In this document: positions 24,563 to 33,604 of the stretch, one piece after another | Layout of the letters: each line of letters opens with the position of its first letter | Position numbering within the stretch: position 1 is the stretch's first letter | From: DATMXT01 sp963662765 | Lineage (GTDB): Bacteria > Bacillota > Clostridia > Oscillospirales > Feifaniaceae | Length of the DNA stretch: 64,000 nucleotides | Direction of reading: 5' to 3' | NCBI GenBank assembly: GCA_963662765.2 | Contig: CAXXUP010000006.1 | Coordinates: 1-64,000 of the forward strand | Made by a program: the position numbers and the translations under genes | Notes under the pieces: generated by a model | What the model was told of the DNA's origin: nothing | The model's database searches: none | The model's input: the letters and a program-made list of their open reading frames with translations, nothing else

Positions 24563-25476
24563 AGCCACGGGTCATTGCAGTGGGCGGGCCGACCGCCACA
24601 GGGAAGACGGCGCTCGGCGTGCTGCTGGCAAAGACGCTTGCGGGCGAGGTGGTCTCCTGCGACTCCATGCAGGTCTACGAGGGCATGATAGTGGGCACCG
24701 CTGCCCCTACCGCTGAGGAGATGGAGGGTATTCCCCACCACATGATCGGCGTCGTCGACCCGGCCGTCTCTTTTTCGGTTGCCGACTACTGCGCCATGGC
24801 AGCCCCCATCCTTGCCGATATCCACGCCAGAGGTCGCCTGCCCATTGTCGTCGGCGGCACCGGACTTTATATGGACTGCCTGCTCTCCGGCATGACCTTT
24901 CTTGAACAGGAGGACACCGGCGAAGTGAGGCGTCAGCTCTGGGAGCAGGATGGGGAGGAGCTTTGGAAGCGGCTCGCCGCCCTCGATCCGCAGGCGGCAT
25001 CTTCCATCCACCCCGCCAATAAAAAAAGAGTCATACGGGCGCTGGAGGTCGTGCTGACAACCGGTGAGACCATGACGGCAAGGGCCACACGCCAGCTTAC
25101 GGCCGAGTCCCCCTACGAGGTGATGAAACTCTGCCTTGATCTGGCCGACAGGGAGGCTCTTCGCGCCCGGTGCGACCAAAGGGTCGATGAAATGATGCGC
25201 CGCGGACTTCTGGAAGAGGTCGAAGGGCTGCTTAGGCGGCCGGAACTTCGGGGGGCCACCGCATTTCAGGGTATTGGCTACAAGGAGCTTGCAGCATTTC
25301 TCGACGGTGCCCTCCCACTCGACCGGGCAGTCGAGGACATTAAGACCGCCACAAAAAAATATGCAAAACGGCAGCGCACCTGGTTTGGGCGGGACAAGAC
25401 GGCCTTTTGGTACTGCCGGGACCGTATGGACGGACAAGCGATAATCGACGATTTTCGACAGCACAATCTGCTATAA
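24559..25476 (+). CDS. miaA: tRNA dimethylallyltransferase MiaA
   Basis: 305 residues. P-loop GGPTATGKTALG at the N-terminus, catalytic Asp in CDSMQVYEGM, GGTGLYMDCLL, and tRNA-contacting FQGIGYKEL. It transfers a dimethylallyl group to A37 of tRNAs that read UNN codons, making the substrate of MiaB. It overlaps mutL by four bases and is followed by hfq, an arrangement conserved across many bacteria. Confidence 0.96.
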   Translation: MKPRVIAVGGPTATGKTALGVLLAKTLAGEVVSCDSMQVYEGMIVGTAAPTAEEMEGIPHHMIGVVDPAVSFSVADYCAMAAPILADIHARGRLPIVVGGTGLYMDCLLSGMTFLEQEDTGEVRRQLWEQDGEELWKRLAALDPQAASSIHPANKKRVIRALEVVLTTGETMTARATRQLTAESPYEVMKLCLDLADREALRARCDQRVDEMMRRGLLEEVEGLLRRPELRGATAFQGIGYKELAAFLDGALPLDRAVEDIKTATKKYAKRQRTWFGRDKTAFWYCRDRMDGQAIIDDFRQHNLL

Positions 25477-25512
25477 TTTTCCCATAATATGGCAATTATG
25501 GGAGGCAAACAA

Positions 25513-25749
25513 ATGGAAAAACAACTGAACATCCAGGACGCATTTTTAAACCAAGTCAGAAGGGATAAGCAGATCATCTCGATGTACCTCGTCAATGGGG
25601 TACGCGTGGGCGGCGTTGTTCGGGCGTTTGACAGCTATGTAGTGGTGCTGGAGGATAGGAGTTCCCAACAGGTCATTTACAAACATGCCATTTCGACCAT
25701 GATCCCATCGCTGCCGGTTCAGCTTTTCAAGGCGGAGAATGAACAGTAA
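25513..25749 (+). CDS. hfq: RNA chaperone Hfq
   Basis: 78 residues from ATG 25513, seven bases after GGGAGG; an ATG 24 bases upstream would include the ribosome binding site. Sm1 motif region (NGVRVGGVVRAFDSYVVVLE) and Sm2 YKHAIST are intact; the N-terminal QDAFLNQVRRDK helix is typical. It forms a hexamer that binds sRNA and U-rich RNA. There is no long C-terminal tail, as usual in Firmicutes. The next gene starts 11 bases before its stop. Confidence 0.97.
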   Translation: MEKQLNIQDAFLNQVRRDKQIISMYLVNGVRVGGVVRAFDSYVVVLEDRSSQQVIYKHAISTMIPSLPVQLFKAENEQ

Positions 25750-26968
25750 CAAGAAACCGAAAACGAGCAAAATGCTCTATGTGTTTTTGCTTCTGGCGGG
25801 GGCATATATCTCCTACCAGATGGCCGCTTTGACGCGCCCGGATTTTGTGACCGAGACGGCGCTCTCCATGAAGATCACCGACGAAATGCAGGTGTCGGGC
25901 TGGTTTTTCAGAAATGAGGAAGTCATCGACATGCCGAAAAGTGGGGCGCAGTACGTCCGGTACGAGGTATCCGACTGCGGAAGGGTGGCCTCTGGCAGTA
26001 CGATCGCAACGCTCTACGAAACGCCTGAGGACGCAGCTGCGAGTGTAGAGATCGCAAAGCTTTCCAAGACCATCACGAAGCTCGACGCCATGCTGTCAAG
26101 GCCCGGTATCGGCATCAGCGAGGTCGCCGAGCTTGATAGTGAGATCTATCAGGCTGTGCGGGATACAGCCGATGCCGCTGCCTGCGGAGACCTGTCGGAT
26201 GTCGGAGAGACCAAGGAAGAGCTGGTCTACCTCTTGACGAAGCGGCAGCTTGCCACCGTGGGGACAGAGTCGACTGAGAAGCTCAAGGATGAGCGGGAGG
26301 GGGACAAGTCCCGTCTGGTGTCGTCCCTGGGCCGAAAAGGACGTAAGGTCACGGCGCCGACTGCGGGTACATTCGCATCGGTAACGGATGGCTACGAGTC
26401 GGCGTTCGACCCCACTCTGTGCGCAGAGCTCACGCCGGATAAACTGCGGACACTGGCGGCGACACCGCCCGAGAGTACCGGAAGTGCGCTTGGCAAGATC
26501 ATCAAGGGGTTTGACTGGCGATATGTCTGCATCGTAGGCGAAGCCGACGGTAAGCGGCTGACGGCCGGAAAGACCTATCAGCTGCGGTTTGGCGGAGACC
26601 CCGACAACCCCATTTTAGCGGTGCTCGAAAGCGCCTCCTCCTCCGAACAAGACGGGTATGTGCTGACCTTCCGGTCCAGCCGTACAAGCTCCACCTGCCT
26701 GCTCCAGCGGCAGCAGACGGCCGGCATCATTCTCACCACCTATGAGGGACTGTGCGTCAACAACGAGGCTCGCCGGGTTGTCGACGGGGTGACCGGCGTG
26801 TATGTGCTCTCGGGCATGGAGATGACCTTCAAACCCATTGAGGCGCTCTATACCACCGACGCATACACCATCGTCAAGTGGGAATCGAACAAGCCGGGGG
26901 CCTTAAAGCTCTACGACGAGATCATTTTGTCCGGCAAAGAGATATATGACGGTAAAATTGTCAATTAG
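25739..26968 (+). CDS. HlyD-like single-pass membrane protein of the hfq-sepF interval
   Basis: 409 residues: basic N-terminus, TM helix at about 13-29, then an extracytoplasmic part. That part has a barrel-sandwich/lipoyl-like half (about 45-100, VSGWFFRNEEVI), a short helical hairpin (about 100-185) and further beta domains. This is the general plan of HlyD-type membrane fusion proteins, but no transporter partner is adjacent. It starts inside hfq (11-base overlap) and precedes the division genes yggS-sepF, where Bacillus has ylmD. The function is unknown; a role in envelope or division is inference from position. Confidence 0.6.
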   Translation: MNSNKKPKTSKMLYVFLLLAGAYISYQMAALTRPDFVTETALSMKITDEMQVSGWFFRNEEVIDMPKSGAQYVRYEVSDCGRVASGSTIATLYETPEDAAASVEIAKLSKTITKLDAMLSRPGIGISEVAELDSEIYQAVRDTADAAACGDLSDVGETKEELVYLLTKRQLATVGTESTEKLKDEREGDKSRLVSSLGRKGRKVTAPTAGTFASVTDGYESAFDPTLCAELTPDKLRTLAATPPESTGSALGKIIKGFDWRYVCIVGEADGKRLTAGKTYQLRFGGDPDNPILAVLESASSSEQDGYVLTFRSSRTSSTCLLQRQQTAGIILTTYEGLCVNNEARRVVDGVTGVYVLSGMEMTFKPIEALYTTDAYTIVKWESNKPGALKLYDEIILSGKEIYDGKIVN

Positions 26969-27018
26969 CAGGACAGATACGATAGATACATAGACACAGC
27001 GGGGAGGATACGACAGAT

Positions 27019-27720
27019 ATGAGTATTTACGAAAATGTCATGCGGGTGCGCGAGGGCATCACGGCAGCCGCGGCGGCTGCCGGGCGGCCGGCAGAAGAGA
27101 TCACACTGGTCGCCGTCAGCAAGACATTCGGTGCGGATAAAATTAACGAGGCCGTCTCGGCAGGAGTTTCGGACATCGGCGAAAACTATGTTCAGGAGTT
27201 CATGGAAAAGCTAGGGGACATCGACCGGGCGGCAACCCTGCATTTCATCGGCCACCTGCAGTCCAACAAAGCAAAACACGTCGTTGGAAAAGTGAAGTAC
27301 ATCCAGTCTTGCGACCGCATGTCGCTGGCTTGCGAAATTGAGCGGCAGGCCGAAAAGCTTGGAATCGTCCAGAATGTTCTGATCGAAATCAACGCCGGAA
27401 ATGAGGCCTCTAAAAGCGGGGTTCCGGTCGAGGCCGCCGAAGACCTGGTCTTTCATGTTGGGGAGCTGCCGCACATCAGGGTACAAGGCCTGATGGCCAT
27501 CCCGCCCAACTTTGGCGATCCTGCCGCCTCGCGCCCCCATTTTGAAAGATTATATAAGTTGTTCCTTGACATAGGCAGCAAAAAAACGGATAATAGTACT
27601 ATTAATATGTCGGTATTATCGATGGGCATGTCCGGCGATTATGAAGAGGCAATTCGGTGCGGCTCGACCATGGTTCGGGTCGGCACTGCCATATTCGGAC
27701 AGAGAATCTACATAAAATAA
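27019..27720 (+). CDS. YggS/YlmE (PLPBP) family pyridoxal-phosphate homeostasis protein
   Basis: 233 residues, single barrel domain. The PLP lysine is in LVAVSKTFGADKI, with IGENYVQEF, HFIGHLQSNKAK and LSMGMSGDYEEAI as further family signatures. Members bind PLP without a known catalytic reaction and control vitamin B6 and amino-acid balance. Start ATG 27019 after GGGGAGG. It lies just ahead of sepF, as ylmE does in Bacillus. Confidence 0.93.
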   Translation: MSIYENVMRVREGITAAAAAAGRPAEEITLVAVSKTFGADKINEAVSAGVSDIGENYVQEFMEKLGDIDRAATLHFIGHLQSNKAKHVVGKVKYIQSCDRMSLACEIERQAEKLGIVQNVLIEINAGNEASKSGVPVEAAEDLVFHVGELPHIRVQGLMAIPPNFGDPAASRPHFERLYKLFLDIGSKKTDNSTINMSVLSMGMSGDYEEAIRCGSTMVRVGTAIFGQRIYIK

Positions 27721-27739
27721 GAAAATTAGGAGGACTACG

Positions 27740-28213
27740 ATGGGACTTCTTGATAAGCTGAAAGATCTGATAGGCTCTGATGATGAGGAGTATAACGAAG
27801 ATGAAGACTTTTTCCCGCCCGATCGCGGCGAGACAAAGGGTGGTACAGAGTCCATCATTTCCGAGATGAAGGAGGACAAGAAGCTGTCGGTGATGGATAA
27901 TAAGAAATCAAGCAAGGTCGTAAACATACATACAACGGCCCAGCTTCAGGTCATCCTGGTCAAGCCGGAGCGGTTTGACGATGCCGTCGGCATTGCGGAC
28001 CACCTGCTTGACAAGCGCACCGTTGTATTGAATCTCGAATCGACCAATAAGGATGTCAGCAGACGACTGGTCGACTTCCTGTCCGGCGTCGCCTATGCGG
28101 GCGGCGGTCAAATTAAGAAAGTGGCCAACAGCACCTTCATCATCACGCCCTACAATGTCAACATCATGGGGGACCTCATTGACGAACTCGAGTCCACAGG
28201 GGTGTTTTTCTGA
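27740..28213 (+). CDS. sepF: Cell division protein SepF
   Basis: 157 residues. N-terminal amphipathic membrane-targeting helix (MGLLDKLKDLIG), acidic linker, then the SepF/DUF552 core with DVSRRLVDFLSGVAYAGGGQ and the C-terminal strand-rich part ending in ESTGVFF. It links FtsZ to the membrane and forms ring polymers. Start ATG 27740 after AGGAGG. Its TGA shares one base with the start of the next gene (TGATG). Confidence 0.95.
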   Translation: MGLLDKLKDLIGSDDEEYNEDEDFFPPDRGETKGGTESIISEMKEDKKLSVMDNKKSSKVVNIHTTAQLQVILVKPERFDDAVGIADHLLDKRTVVLNLESTNKDVSRRLVDFLSGVAYAGGGQIKKVANSTFIITPYNVNIMGDLIDELESTGVFF

Positions 28214-28476
28214 TGATCGCGAAGCTGCTTGTCGCCATAAGCTTGCTCATCAGATTCATCGAGTGGGCGCTCGTGGTCCGTGCAATTGCCTCCTGGTTTT
28301 TGTCCTTTCCGCCGGCGCAGGCCATTTACAGCGCTATGAGTGTGCTGACCGATCCCATTGTGGTACCGATTCGTGCGGGGCTGCAAAAAATTCCGCAGCT
28401 GTCACAAGTTCCGATCGATCTGTCGGTGCTCTTCGCATATTTTGCGCTTGAACTCATTCGGGGACTGCTTTTGTAA
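28213..28476 (+). CDS. YggT/YlmG family membrane protein
   Basis: 87 residues with two membrane helices (about 3-25 and 63-84). The YggT signature has the form WxxxxRAIASWFLSFP followed by TDPIVVPIRAGLQKIP. Members sit in division clusters and have been linked to septum and nucleoid distribution. Start codon overlaps sepF by one base. In Bacillus ylmH (S4 domain) would follow; here only a 115-base gap with a hairpin separates it from divIVA. Confidence 0.9.
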   Translation: MIAKLLVAISLLIRFIEWALVVRAIASWFLSFPPAQAIYSAMSVLTDPIVVPIRAGLQKIPQLSQVPIDLSVLFAYFALELIRGLLL

Positions 28477-28506
28477 CTGTTTTAAAATGCGGGCGGCCTT
28501 GCCCGC

Positions 28507-28532
28507 GCCGCCGATAAAAAGATAACGGCGGC
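28507..28532 (+). other. Hairpin between yggT and divIVA
   Basis: GCCGCCG / CGGCGGC with a 12-base A-rich loop and no T-run. It is not a standard terminator; it may set the relative expression of divIVA. Confidence 0.35.
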
Positions 28533-28591
28533 CCAAAGCGGCGCCTTTAGTGCCGGCTTTGGCAGACGAATATGACAGAGGGGGGAACAAC

Positions 28592-29449
28592 ATGCTTACG
28601 CCGACGGAACTGAAGTCAAAGCAGTTTTCAAGGTCACTTTTCGGTGGTTATTCCATGGCCGACGTGGACAGACTTCTTGACACGCTGACCGTGGACTACG
28701 AGAAGCTGTATGTCGAAAACGCGGAGCTGAACAAAAAAGTGGAAAAGCTGCTCGACCGCCTCGAGGTGTACGAGGAGCAGGAGGAGTCCATCAAAGCGGC
28801 CATCCTCAACGCGCAGCGCATGTGCGACACCATTGTCAGGCAGGCGGGCCAAAAGGCCGAGCTGATCGAGATCGACGCCAAGGCAAAGAGTGAAAAAATT
28901 ACCAGGACGGCCGAGGAGACTGTGAAAATAAAAGAACAGGAGCTCGGGACCCTCCAGGCCGAAGCCGGCAAGTTCCGCGAAAAGCTGGTCTCGATCTACA
29001 GGGAGCATCTGGCCCTCATTACGGCGCTGCCGGTCTATGAAGAGGAAAGGCAGCCTCAACTCGAATCCATGACGGATGACGGCAATCAGCCGAAGCCGGA
29101 AGAGGACGACGGTAAAGGTATCGAGTCTGCAGGGGCTGAAAGTCCGCAGCAAACGTTTGAATTTGTTCCGGAGCTCACGTCTGATGAGGCCGATGACGAG
29201 AAGACGATGGTCTTCGAGCGCCCGACCGAAGTGCATGAGCACCGTACAGGAGAGGGGGCGATACCCCCGACGGCACCTAATCAACCGCGTCCCATTGCCG
29301 TGGACGTCGTGGAGCTCATGGCCGAAGAGGAAGCCGAGGGGTATGACGAGATCACCCACCTCACCATTGAGGATTCGCTCCAGTTCGGCCCCGACTTTGA
29401 TATTGTCACAGGTAAAAAATTAAACAGAGGAATCAATGATGGATTATAA
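28592..29449 (+). CDS. divIVA: DivIVA domain cell-pole/septum protein
   Basis: 285 residues from ATG 28592 after GGGGGGAA. N-terminal membrane-binding segment LTPTELKSKQFSRSLFGGYSMADVDRLLD, in which FGGY is the curvature-sensing loop, then a long coiled coil (about 35-150) and an unstructured acidic tail. The tail (about 160-285) has repeated E/D-rich stretches and is unusually long compared with Bacillus DivIVA (164 residues). It recruits division and chromosome-segregation partners to negatively curved membranes. Its end overlaps the start of ileS. Confidence 0.9.
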   Translation: MLTPTELKSKQFSRSLFGGYSMADVDRLLDTLTVDYEKLYVENAELNKKVEKLLDRLEVYEEQEESIKAAILNAQRMCDTIVRQAGQKAELIEIDAKAKSEKITRTAEETVKIKEQELGTLQAEAGKFREKLVSIYREHLALITALPVYEEERQPQLESMTDDGNQPKPEEDDGKGIESAGAESPQQTFEFVPELTSDEADDEKTMVFERPTEVHEHRTGEGAIPPTAPNQPRPIAVDVVELMAEEEAEGYDEITHLTIEDSLQFGPDFDIVTGKKLNRGINDGL

Positions 29450-32189
29450 TAAGACAATCAATCTTCCGAAAACGGAATTTTCCATGCGGGCCGGGCTCCC
29501 CAAAAAGGAGCCCGAAATTCTCGAAAAATGGGCCGAGATGAAAGTCTTCGACGGCATCATGGAGAAAAACGAGGGCCGGCCGCTCTACATCTTGCACGAC
29601 GGCCCGCCCTATGCCAACGGGGACATCCACCTTGGCCATGCGCTCAATAAGAGCCTTAAGGACTTTGTTGTGCGCAGCAAGAACATGATGGGCTTCAAGT
29701 CGCCCTATATCCCCGGCTGGGATACCCATGGGCTGCCCATTGAAAGCCAAGTCATCAAGAAATACGGCAACGGGGTCATCAAGACATCGCCGGTCGAATT
29801 CCGCAAGGCCTGTCGGGAGTTTGCGCTCTCCTACGCCGCCAACCAGAGCACGCAGTTCCAGCGGCTCGGCGTTCTGGGCGAGTGGGATAAACCCTATCTC
29901 ACGCTCGAACCGGAGTTTGAGGCCATGCAGATCAGGGTTTTCGGCGAGATGGCCAAAAAGGGCTATATTTATAAGGGCATGAAGGCCGTCTACTGGTGCC
30001 CGCACGACGAGACGGCCTTAGCCGAAGCCGAAATCGAATATCACGACGATCCCTGCACCGCCGTCTTTGTGCGTTTCCCGCTTAAAGACGACAAGGGCAA
30101 GGTCTTTGCGGCCACGGGCCTCACTGAAGTCGACGTCATCATCTGGACGACGACGGTCTGGACGCTTCCCGGCAATCAGGCCATCTGCCTCAATCCGGAT
30201 CTTGAGTACTCGATCATGGAGAAGGACGGCCGCGGCTATCTGCTCGCGAGCGAGCTAGCCGAAGAAGTTTTGAAGCTCGGCGGCATCGAGGGTGCAAAGG
30301 AAGTCCTGCGCATGCTGGGCAGCGAATTCGAGTATATGACCGCCCTCCACCCCTTCATGGACCGTGACTCCCTCATGATTGTCGGACCTCACGTCAATCT
30401 CGATGCAGGCTCCGGCTGCGTCCACACTGCTCCCGGCTTTGGCCAGGAGGACTTTGAGATCTGCAAGAACTACGAGGGCATTCCGGTCAATGTCTGTGTC
30501 GACGGCAAGGGCGTCATGACCGAGGCGGCGGGACCCGTCTGCGCCGGCCTTTCGACCGATGACGCGAATATCGCAATTTTAAAGCATATTGAAAAGACCG
30601 GCTCCCTCTTCCACAAGCATAAGATCGTCCACCAGTACCCCCACTGCTGGCGCTGCAAAAACCCCATCCTGTTCAGAGTCACGGAGCAGTGGTTCTGCTC
30701 GGTCGATGGGTTCAAAGAGGCGGCGCTCGAGGCCATCAAGACCGTCAAGTGGTATCCTGCGTGGGGCGAGGAGCGTATCACCTCTATGGTGCGGGACCGC
30801 AGTGACTGGTGCATTTCCCGTCAGCGTCTGTGGGGCGTCCCAATCCCCATGTTCTACTGCAAGAAGTGCGGCAAGGCCATCATCGACGACATCACGGTCG
30901 ACGCGGTCGCACGCCTTTTTGAAAAAGAGGGGAGCGATGCTTGGTACGCGATGTCGGCGGCTGAGATACTGCCCAAGGGCTATACCTGTGCCTGCGGCGG
31001 CACCGAGTTCACGAAGGAGACCGACATCATGGATGTCTGGTTCGACTCCGGCTCCAGCCACGCCGCCGTGCTCGAGACGAGGGCAGACCAGCGGTGGCCT
31101 GCCGACATGTACCTCGAGGGCAACGACCAGCACCGCGGATGGTTCCAGTCCTCCCTGCTGACGGCGGTCGCCACCCGTGGCGCCGCCCCCTACCGCGAGG
31201 TGCTGACCTGCGGCATGGTAGTCGACGGCGAAGGCAAAAAGATGAGCAAGTCGCTCGGAAATGGCATTGCGCCGGAGGAGATCATCTCACAGTACGGCGC
31301 CGACATTCTGCGCCTCTGGGTCGCCTCGGCCGACTATACCGACGACATGCGTATCTCCCCTGAAATTTTAAAACAGCTCTCCGAGATTTACCGCAAGATC
31401 CGCAACACAGCCCGGTATATGCTCGGCAATCTCTATGACTTCGACCCGGCTGTCGACAGGGTGGCCTATGAGGACATGCAGGAGCTCGACAAGTGGGCCT
31501 TGGTCCGCTTAAACGAGGTCGTTGATGCCGTGAACAAGTCGTACGACAACTATACGTACTACCTGGTTTTCCACGCCATTCACAACTACTGCGTTGTCGA
31601 CATGTCGAACTTCTACCTCGACGTCATCAAGGATCGGCTTTACTGCGAGGACGCGAGCGGGAAGCTTCGCCGCTCTGCCCAGAGCGCGATGTACAAAATT
31701 CTCGAGTCCATCACCCTCATGCTGGCACCCATCCTCTCCTTTACGGCTGAGGAGATCTGGCAGAGTATGCCTCACGACGAGTCTGCCGACCCCCGCAGTG
31801 TCAACTACAACGACATCCCGAAGCCCGAAAAGCTCTCGGGTGTCGACATGGACAAGTGGGGGAAAATCCTCGCCTTACGCGACGATGCCAAGAAGGCGCT
31901 CGAGGAGAGCCGGCTGGAGAAGGCCATCGGCTCCTCGCTCGACGCCAAGGTGGTGCTGAGAAGAGATAAAGACTATGATTTTGCAAAGTCGGTGGAGGAC
32001 ATGCTGCCCATCCTCTTCATCACCTCGCAGGTCGTAGTTGAGAAGGGCGAGCCCGCCTGTCTGGTGCTGCCGGCCGAAGGGGCGCGCTGCGAGCGCTGCT
32101 GGACCCATTGCGAGACCGTTGGGAGTGATACCGCCCACCCCACCCTTTGCGCACGCTGCGCTGCCGTTGTGGAGCGCCATGGCGTATAG
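29436..32189 (+). CDS. ileS: Isoleucyl-tRNA synthetase
   Basis: 917 residues. Class I signatures: HIGH-type PPYANGDIHLGHALNK and KMSKS in KKMSKSLGNG; CP1 editing domain (about 200-390) with GWDTHGLPIE before it; C-terminal zinc site CERCWTHCETV...CARC. ATG codons at 29436 and 29439 both lie behind AGAGG; the second has better spacing (eight bases). No T-box leader is present; the gene is coupled to divIVA. It has the Zn-ribbon C-terminus of the bacterial (mupirocin-sensitive) type by family pattern. Confidence 0.96.
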   Translation: MMDYNKTINLPKTEFSMRAGLPKKEPEILEKWAEMKVFDGIMEKNEGRPLYILHDGPPYANGDIHLGHALNKSLKDFVVRSKNMMGFKSPYIPGWDTHGLPIESQVIKKYGNGVIKTSPVEFRKACREFALSYAANQSTQFQRLGVLGEWDKPYLTLEPEFEAMQIRVFGEMAKKGYIYKGMKAVYWCPHDETALAEAEIEYHDDPCTAVFVRFPLKDDKGKVFAATGLTEVDVIIWTTTVWTLPGNQAICLNPDLEYSIMEKDGRGYLLASELAEEVLKLGGIEGAKEVLRMLGSEFEYMTALHPFMDRDSLMIVGPHVNLDAGSGCVHTAPGFGQEDFEICKNYEGIPVNVCVDGKGVMTEAAGPVCAGLSTDDANIAILKHIEKTGSLFHKHKIVHQYPHCWRCKNPILFRVTEQWFCSVDGFKEAALEAIKTVKWYPAWGEERITSMVRDRSDWCISRQRLWGVPIPMFYCKKCGKAIIDDITVDAVARLFEKEGSDAWYAMSAAEILPKGYTCACGGTEFTKETDIMDVWFDSGSSHAAVLETRADQRWPADMYLEGNDQHRGWFQSSLLTAVATRGAAPYREVLTCGMVVDGEGKKMSKSLGNGIAPEEIISQYGADILRLWVASADYTDDMRISPEILKQLSEIYRKIRNTARYMLGNLYDFDPAVDRVAYEDMQELDKWALVRLNEVVDAVNKSYDNYTYYLVFHAIHNYCVVDMSNFYLDVIKDRLYCEDASGKLRRSAQSAMYKILESITLMLAPILSFTAEEIWQSMPHDESADPRSVNYNDIPKPEKLSGVDMDKWGKILALRDDAKKALEESRLEKAIGSSLDAKVVLRRDKDYDFAKSVEDMLPILFITSQVVVEKGEPACLVLPAEGARCERCWTHCETVGSDTAHPTLCARCAAVVERHGV

Positions 32190-32664
32190 GGGCCGCAGGG
32201 ACAAGGGCCGCATGCAAATCGGCGCCTTCATCGCCATCGGAGTCATAGCGCTCGATAGGCTCGTCAAAATTTGGGCGGCGGGGCCTTTGAAGGAAAGCGG
32301 TCCCATCCCCGTCATCAAAAACGTCTTTTATCTCACTTATGTGGAAAACCGCGGTGCCGCTTTTTCCATACTGGCAGGCAAGCGGTGGCTGCTCATCGGC
32401 ATTGCAGTCGTCACGGTTGCCGCCATCATCTACGCCTTCTGGACGCGCATGTACGCACACCCCCTGACCGACATCGCCTTTCCGCTCGTGATTGGCGGGG
32501 CACTCGGCAACATGTGGGACCGGGCCTCGCTTGGCTATGTCGTTGACCTCTTTGATTTCAGACTCATCAACTTCGCCGTCTTTAACGTGGCCGACGTCGC
32601 CATCACGACCGCCGCCGGACTGCTCATGCTCTATGTCGTGCTGACAGCGAAAAATGGATCGTAA
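32179..32664 (+). CDS. lspA: Lipoprotein signal peptidase LspA
   Basis: 161 residues from ATG 32179, five bases after GGAG and inside the last codons of ileS. Four membrane helices; conserved boxes DRLVKIW, VENRGAAFSI, GGALGNMWDRASLGYVVDLFDF and FNVADVAI. The catalytic aspartates are those in GNMWDR-VVD and FNVAD. It removes signal peptides from prolipoproteins such as the GH26-like one in this window. It is followed by rluD with an 11-base overlap, as in many Firmicutes. Confidence 0.95.
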   Translation: MAYRGRRDKGRMQIGAFIAIGVIALDRLVKIWAAGPLKESGPIPVIKNVFYLTYVENRGAAFSILAGKRWLLIGIAVVTVAAIIYAFWTRMYAHPLTDIAFPLVIGGALGNMWDRASLGYVVDLFDFRLINFAVFNVADVAITTAAGLLMLYVVLTAKNGS

Positions 32665-33604
32665 AAAGACCGAAATTACAACCGAATCGAGACTGGACGT
32701 CGCCGTCGCCGCGCTGCTTGAAATAAGCCGCGCGGCGGCGCAGCGTCTGATCGGGGAGGGCATGGTGACGGTGGGCGGTAAAGAGGCTTCAAAAGCGGGG
32801 CAAAAGCTGCGCCTAGGCGATGTCCTTGAGGCGACCCTGCCGCCGCCGACTGAGGACAAAGCGCAGCCCCAGGACATTCCGTTAACCATCGTCTACGAGG
32901 ATGATGCGCTTTTGGTCGTCGACAAGCCGCGGGGCCTTGTTGTCCATCCGGCCGCCGGAAATCTGGACGGCACTTTGGTCAATGCCCTGCTGCACCACTG
33001 CGGGGACAGCCTTTCCGGCATTAATGGGATATTACGCCCCGGCATCGTCCACCGCATCGATAAGAACACCTCCGGGCTGCTGCTGGTCGCCAAGACCGAT
33101 GCTGCGCACCGTTCCCTCGCCGCCCAGCTCGCCACCCACAGTTTGCTTCGGGCCTATGTCGCCCTTGTCCACGGCCATATGAAGGAACTGACTGGGACCA
33201 TTGACGCCCCCATTGCAAGAAACCCGAACCACCGTAAGGAGATGGCAGTGGTGCAGGGGGGTCGCAGGGCGGTCACACACTATAAGGTCTTGGAGGAGTA
33301 CGAGGGCTTTTCACTTCTCGAGTGCCGGCTTGAAACCGGCCGCACCCACCAGATTCGGGTACACATGGCCCACATCGGCCGGCCCGTCGTCGGCGACCCC
33401 GTTTATGCGAAAAACACCCCGGACCTTGGCGGACAGCTGCTGCACGCCGCCCGCATCGGATTTCGCCACCCCGTAAGCGGTGAGTGGCTGGAATTTTTGT
33501 CGCCAATCCCTGCCTATTTCTCGCAGTACTTGACAAAACTGCGCGCCCGCACTATAATAAATTGTAATTCAATTGAATACCTTCAAGGGGTGCCTAAAGG
33601 CTGA
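32654..33604 (+). CDS. Large-subunit pseudouridine synthase, RluD family
   Basis: 316 residues: S4 RNA-binding domain (about 12-75) and RluA/RluD catalytic domain with catalytic Asp in HRIDKNTSGLLLVAKT. ETGRTHQIRVHMAH is the second signature. The normal end of the fold is near YFSQYLTKLR; about 18 further codons run over a consensus promoter (33530-33558), and the TGA stop lies in the CTGAGA box of the TPP riboswitch. RluD modifies helix 69 of 23S rRNA, the same helix RlmH methylates. Its exact target sites cannot be fixed from sequence. Confidence 0.92.
   Translation: MDRKKTEITTESRLDVAVAALLEISRAAAQRLIGEGMVTVGGKEASKAGQKLRLGDVLEATLPPPTEDKAQPQDIPLTIVYEDDALLVVDKPRGLVVHPAAGNLDGTLVNALLHHCGDSLSGINGILRPGIVHRIDKNTSGLLLVAKTDAAHRSLAAQLATHSLLRAYVALVHGHMKELTGTIDAPIARNPNHRKEMAVVQGGRRAVTHYKVLEEYEGFSLLECRLETGRTHQIRVHMAHIGRPVVGDPVYAKNTPDLGGQLLHAARIGFRHPVSGEWLEFLSPIPAYFSQYLTKLRARTIINCNSIEYLQGVPKG
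33530..33558 (+). promoter_or_regulatory. Consensus promoter of thiT inside the rluD reading frame
   Basis: TTGACA (33530-33535), 17-base spacer, TATAAT (33553-33558): a perfect sigma-A match. Transcription should start near 33565, just before the TPP aptamer. Confidence 0.88.
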
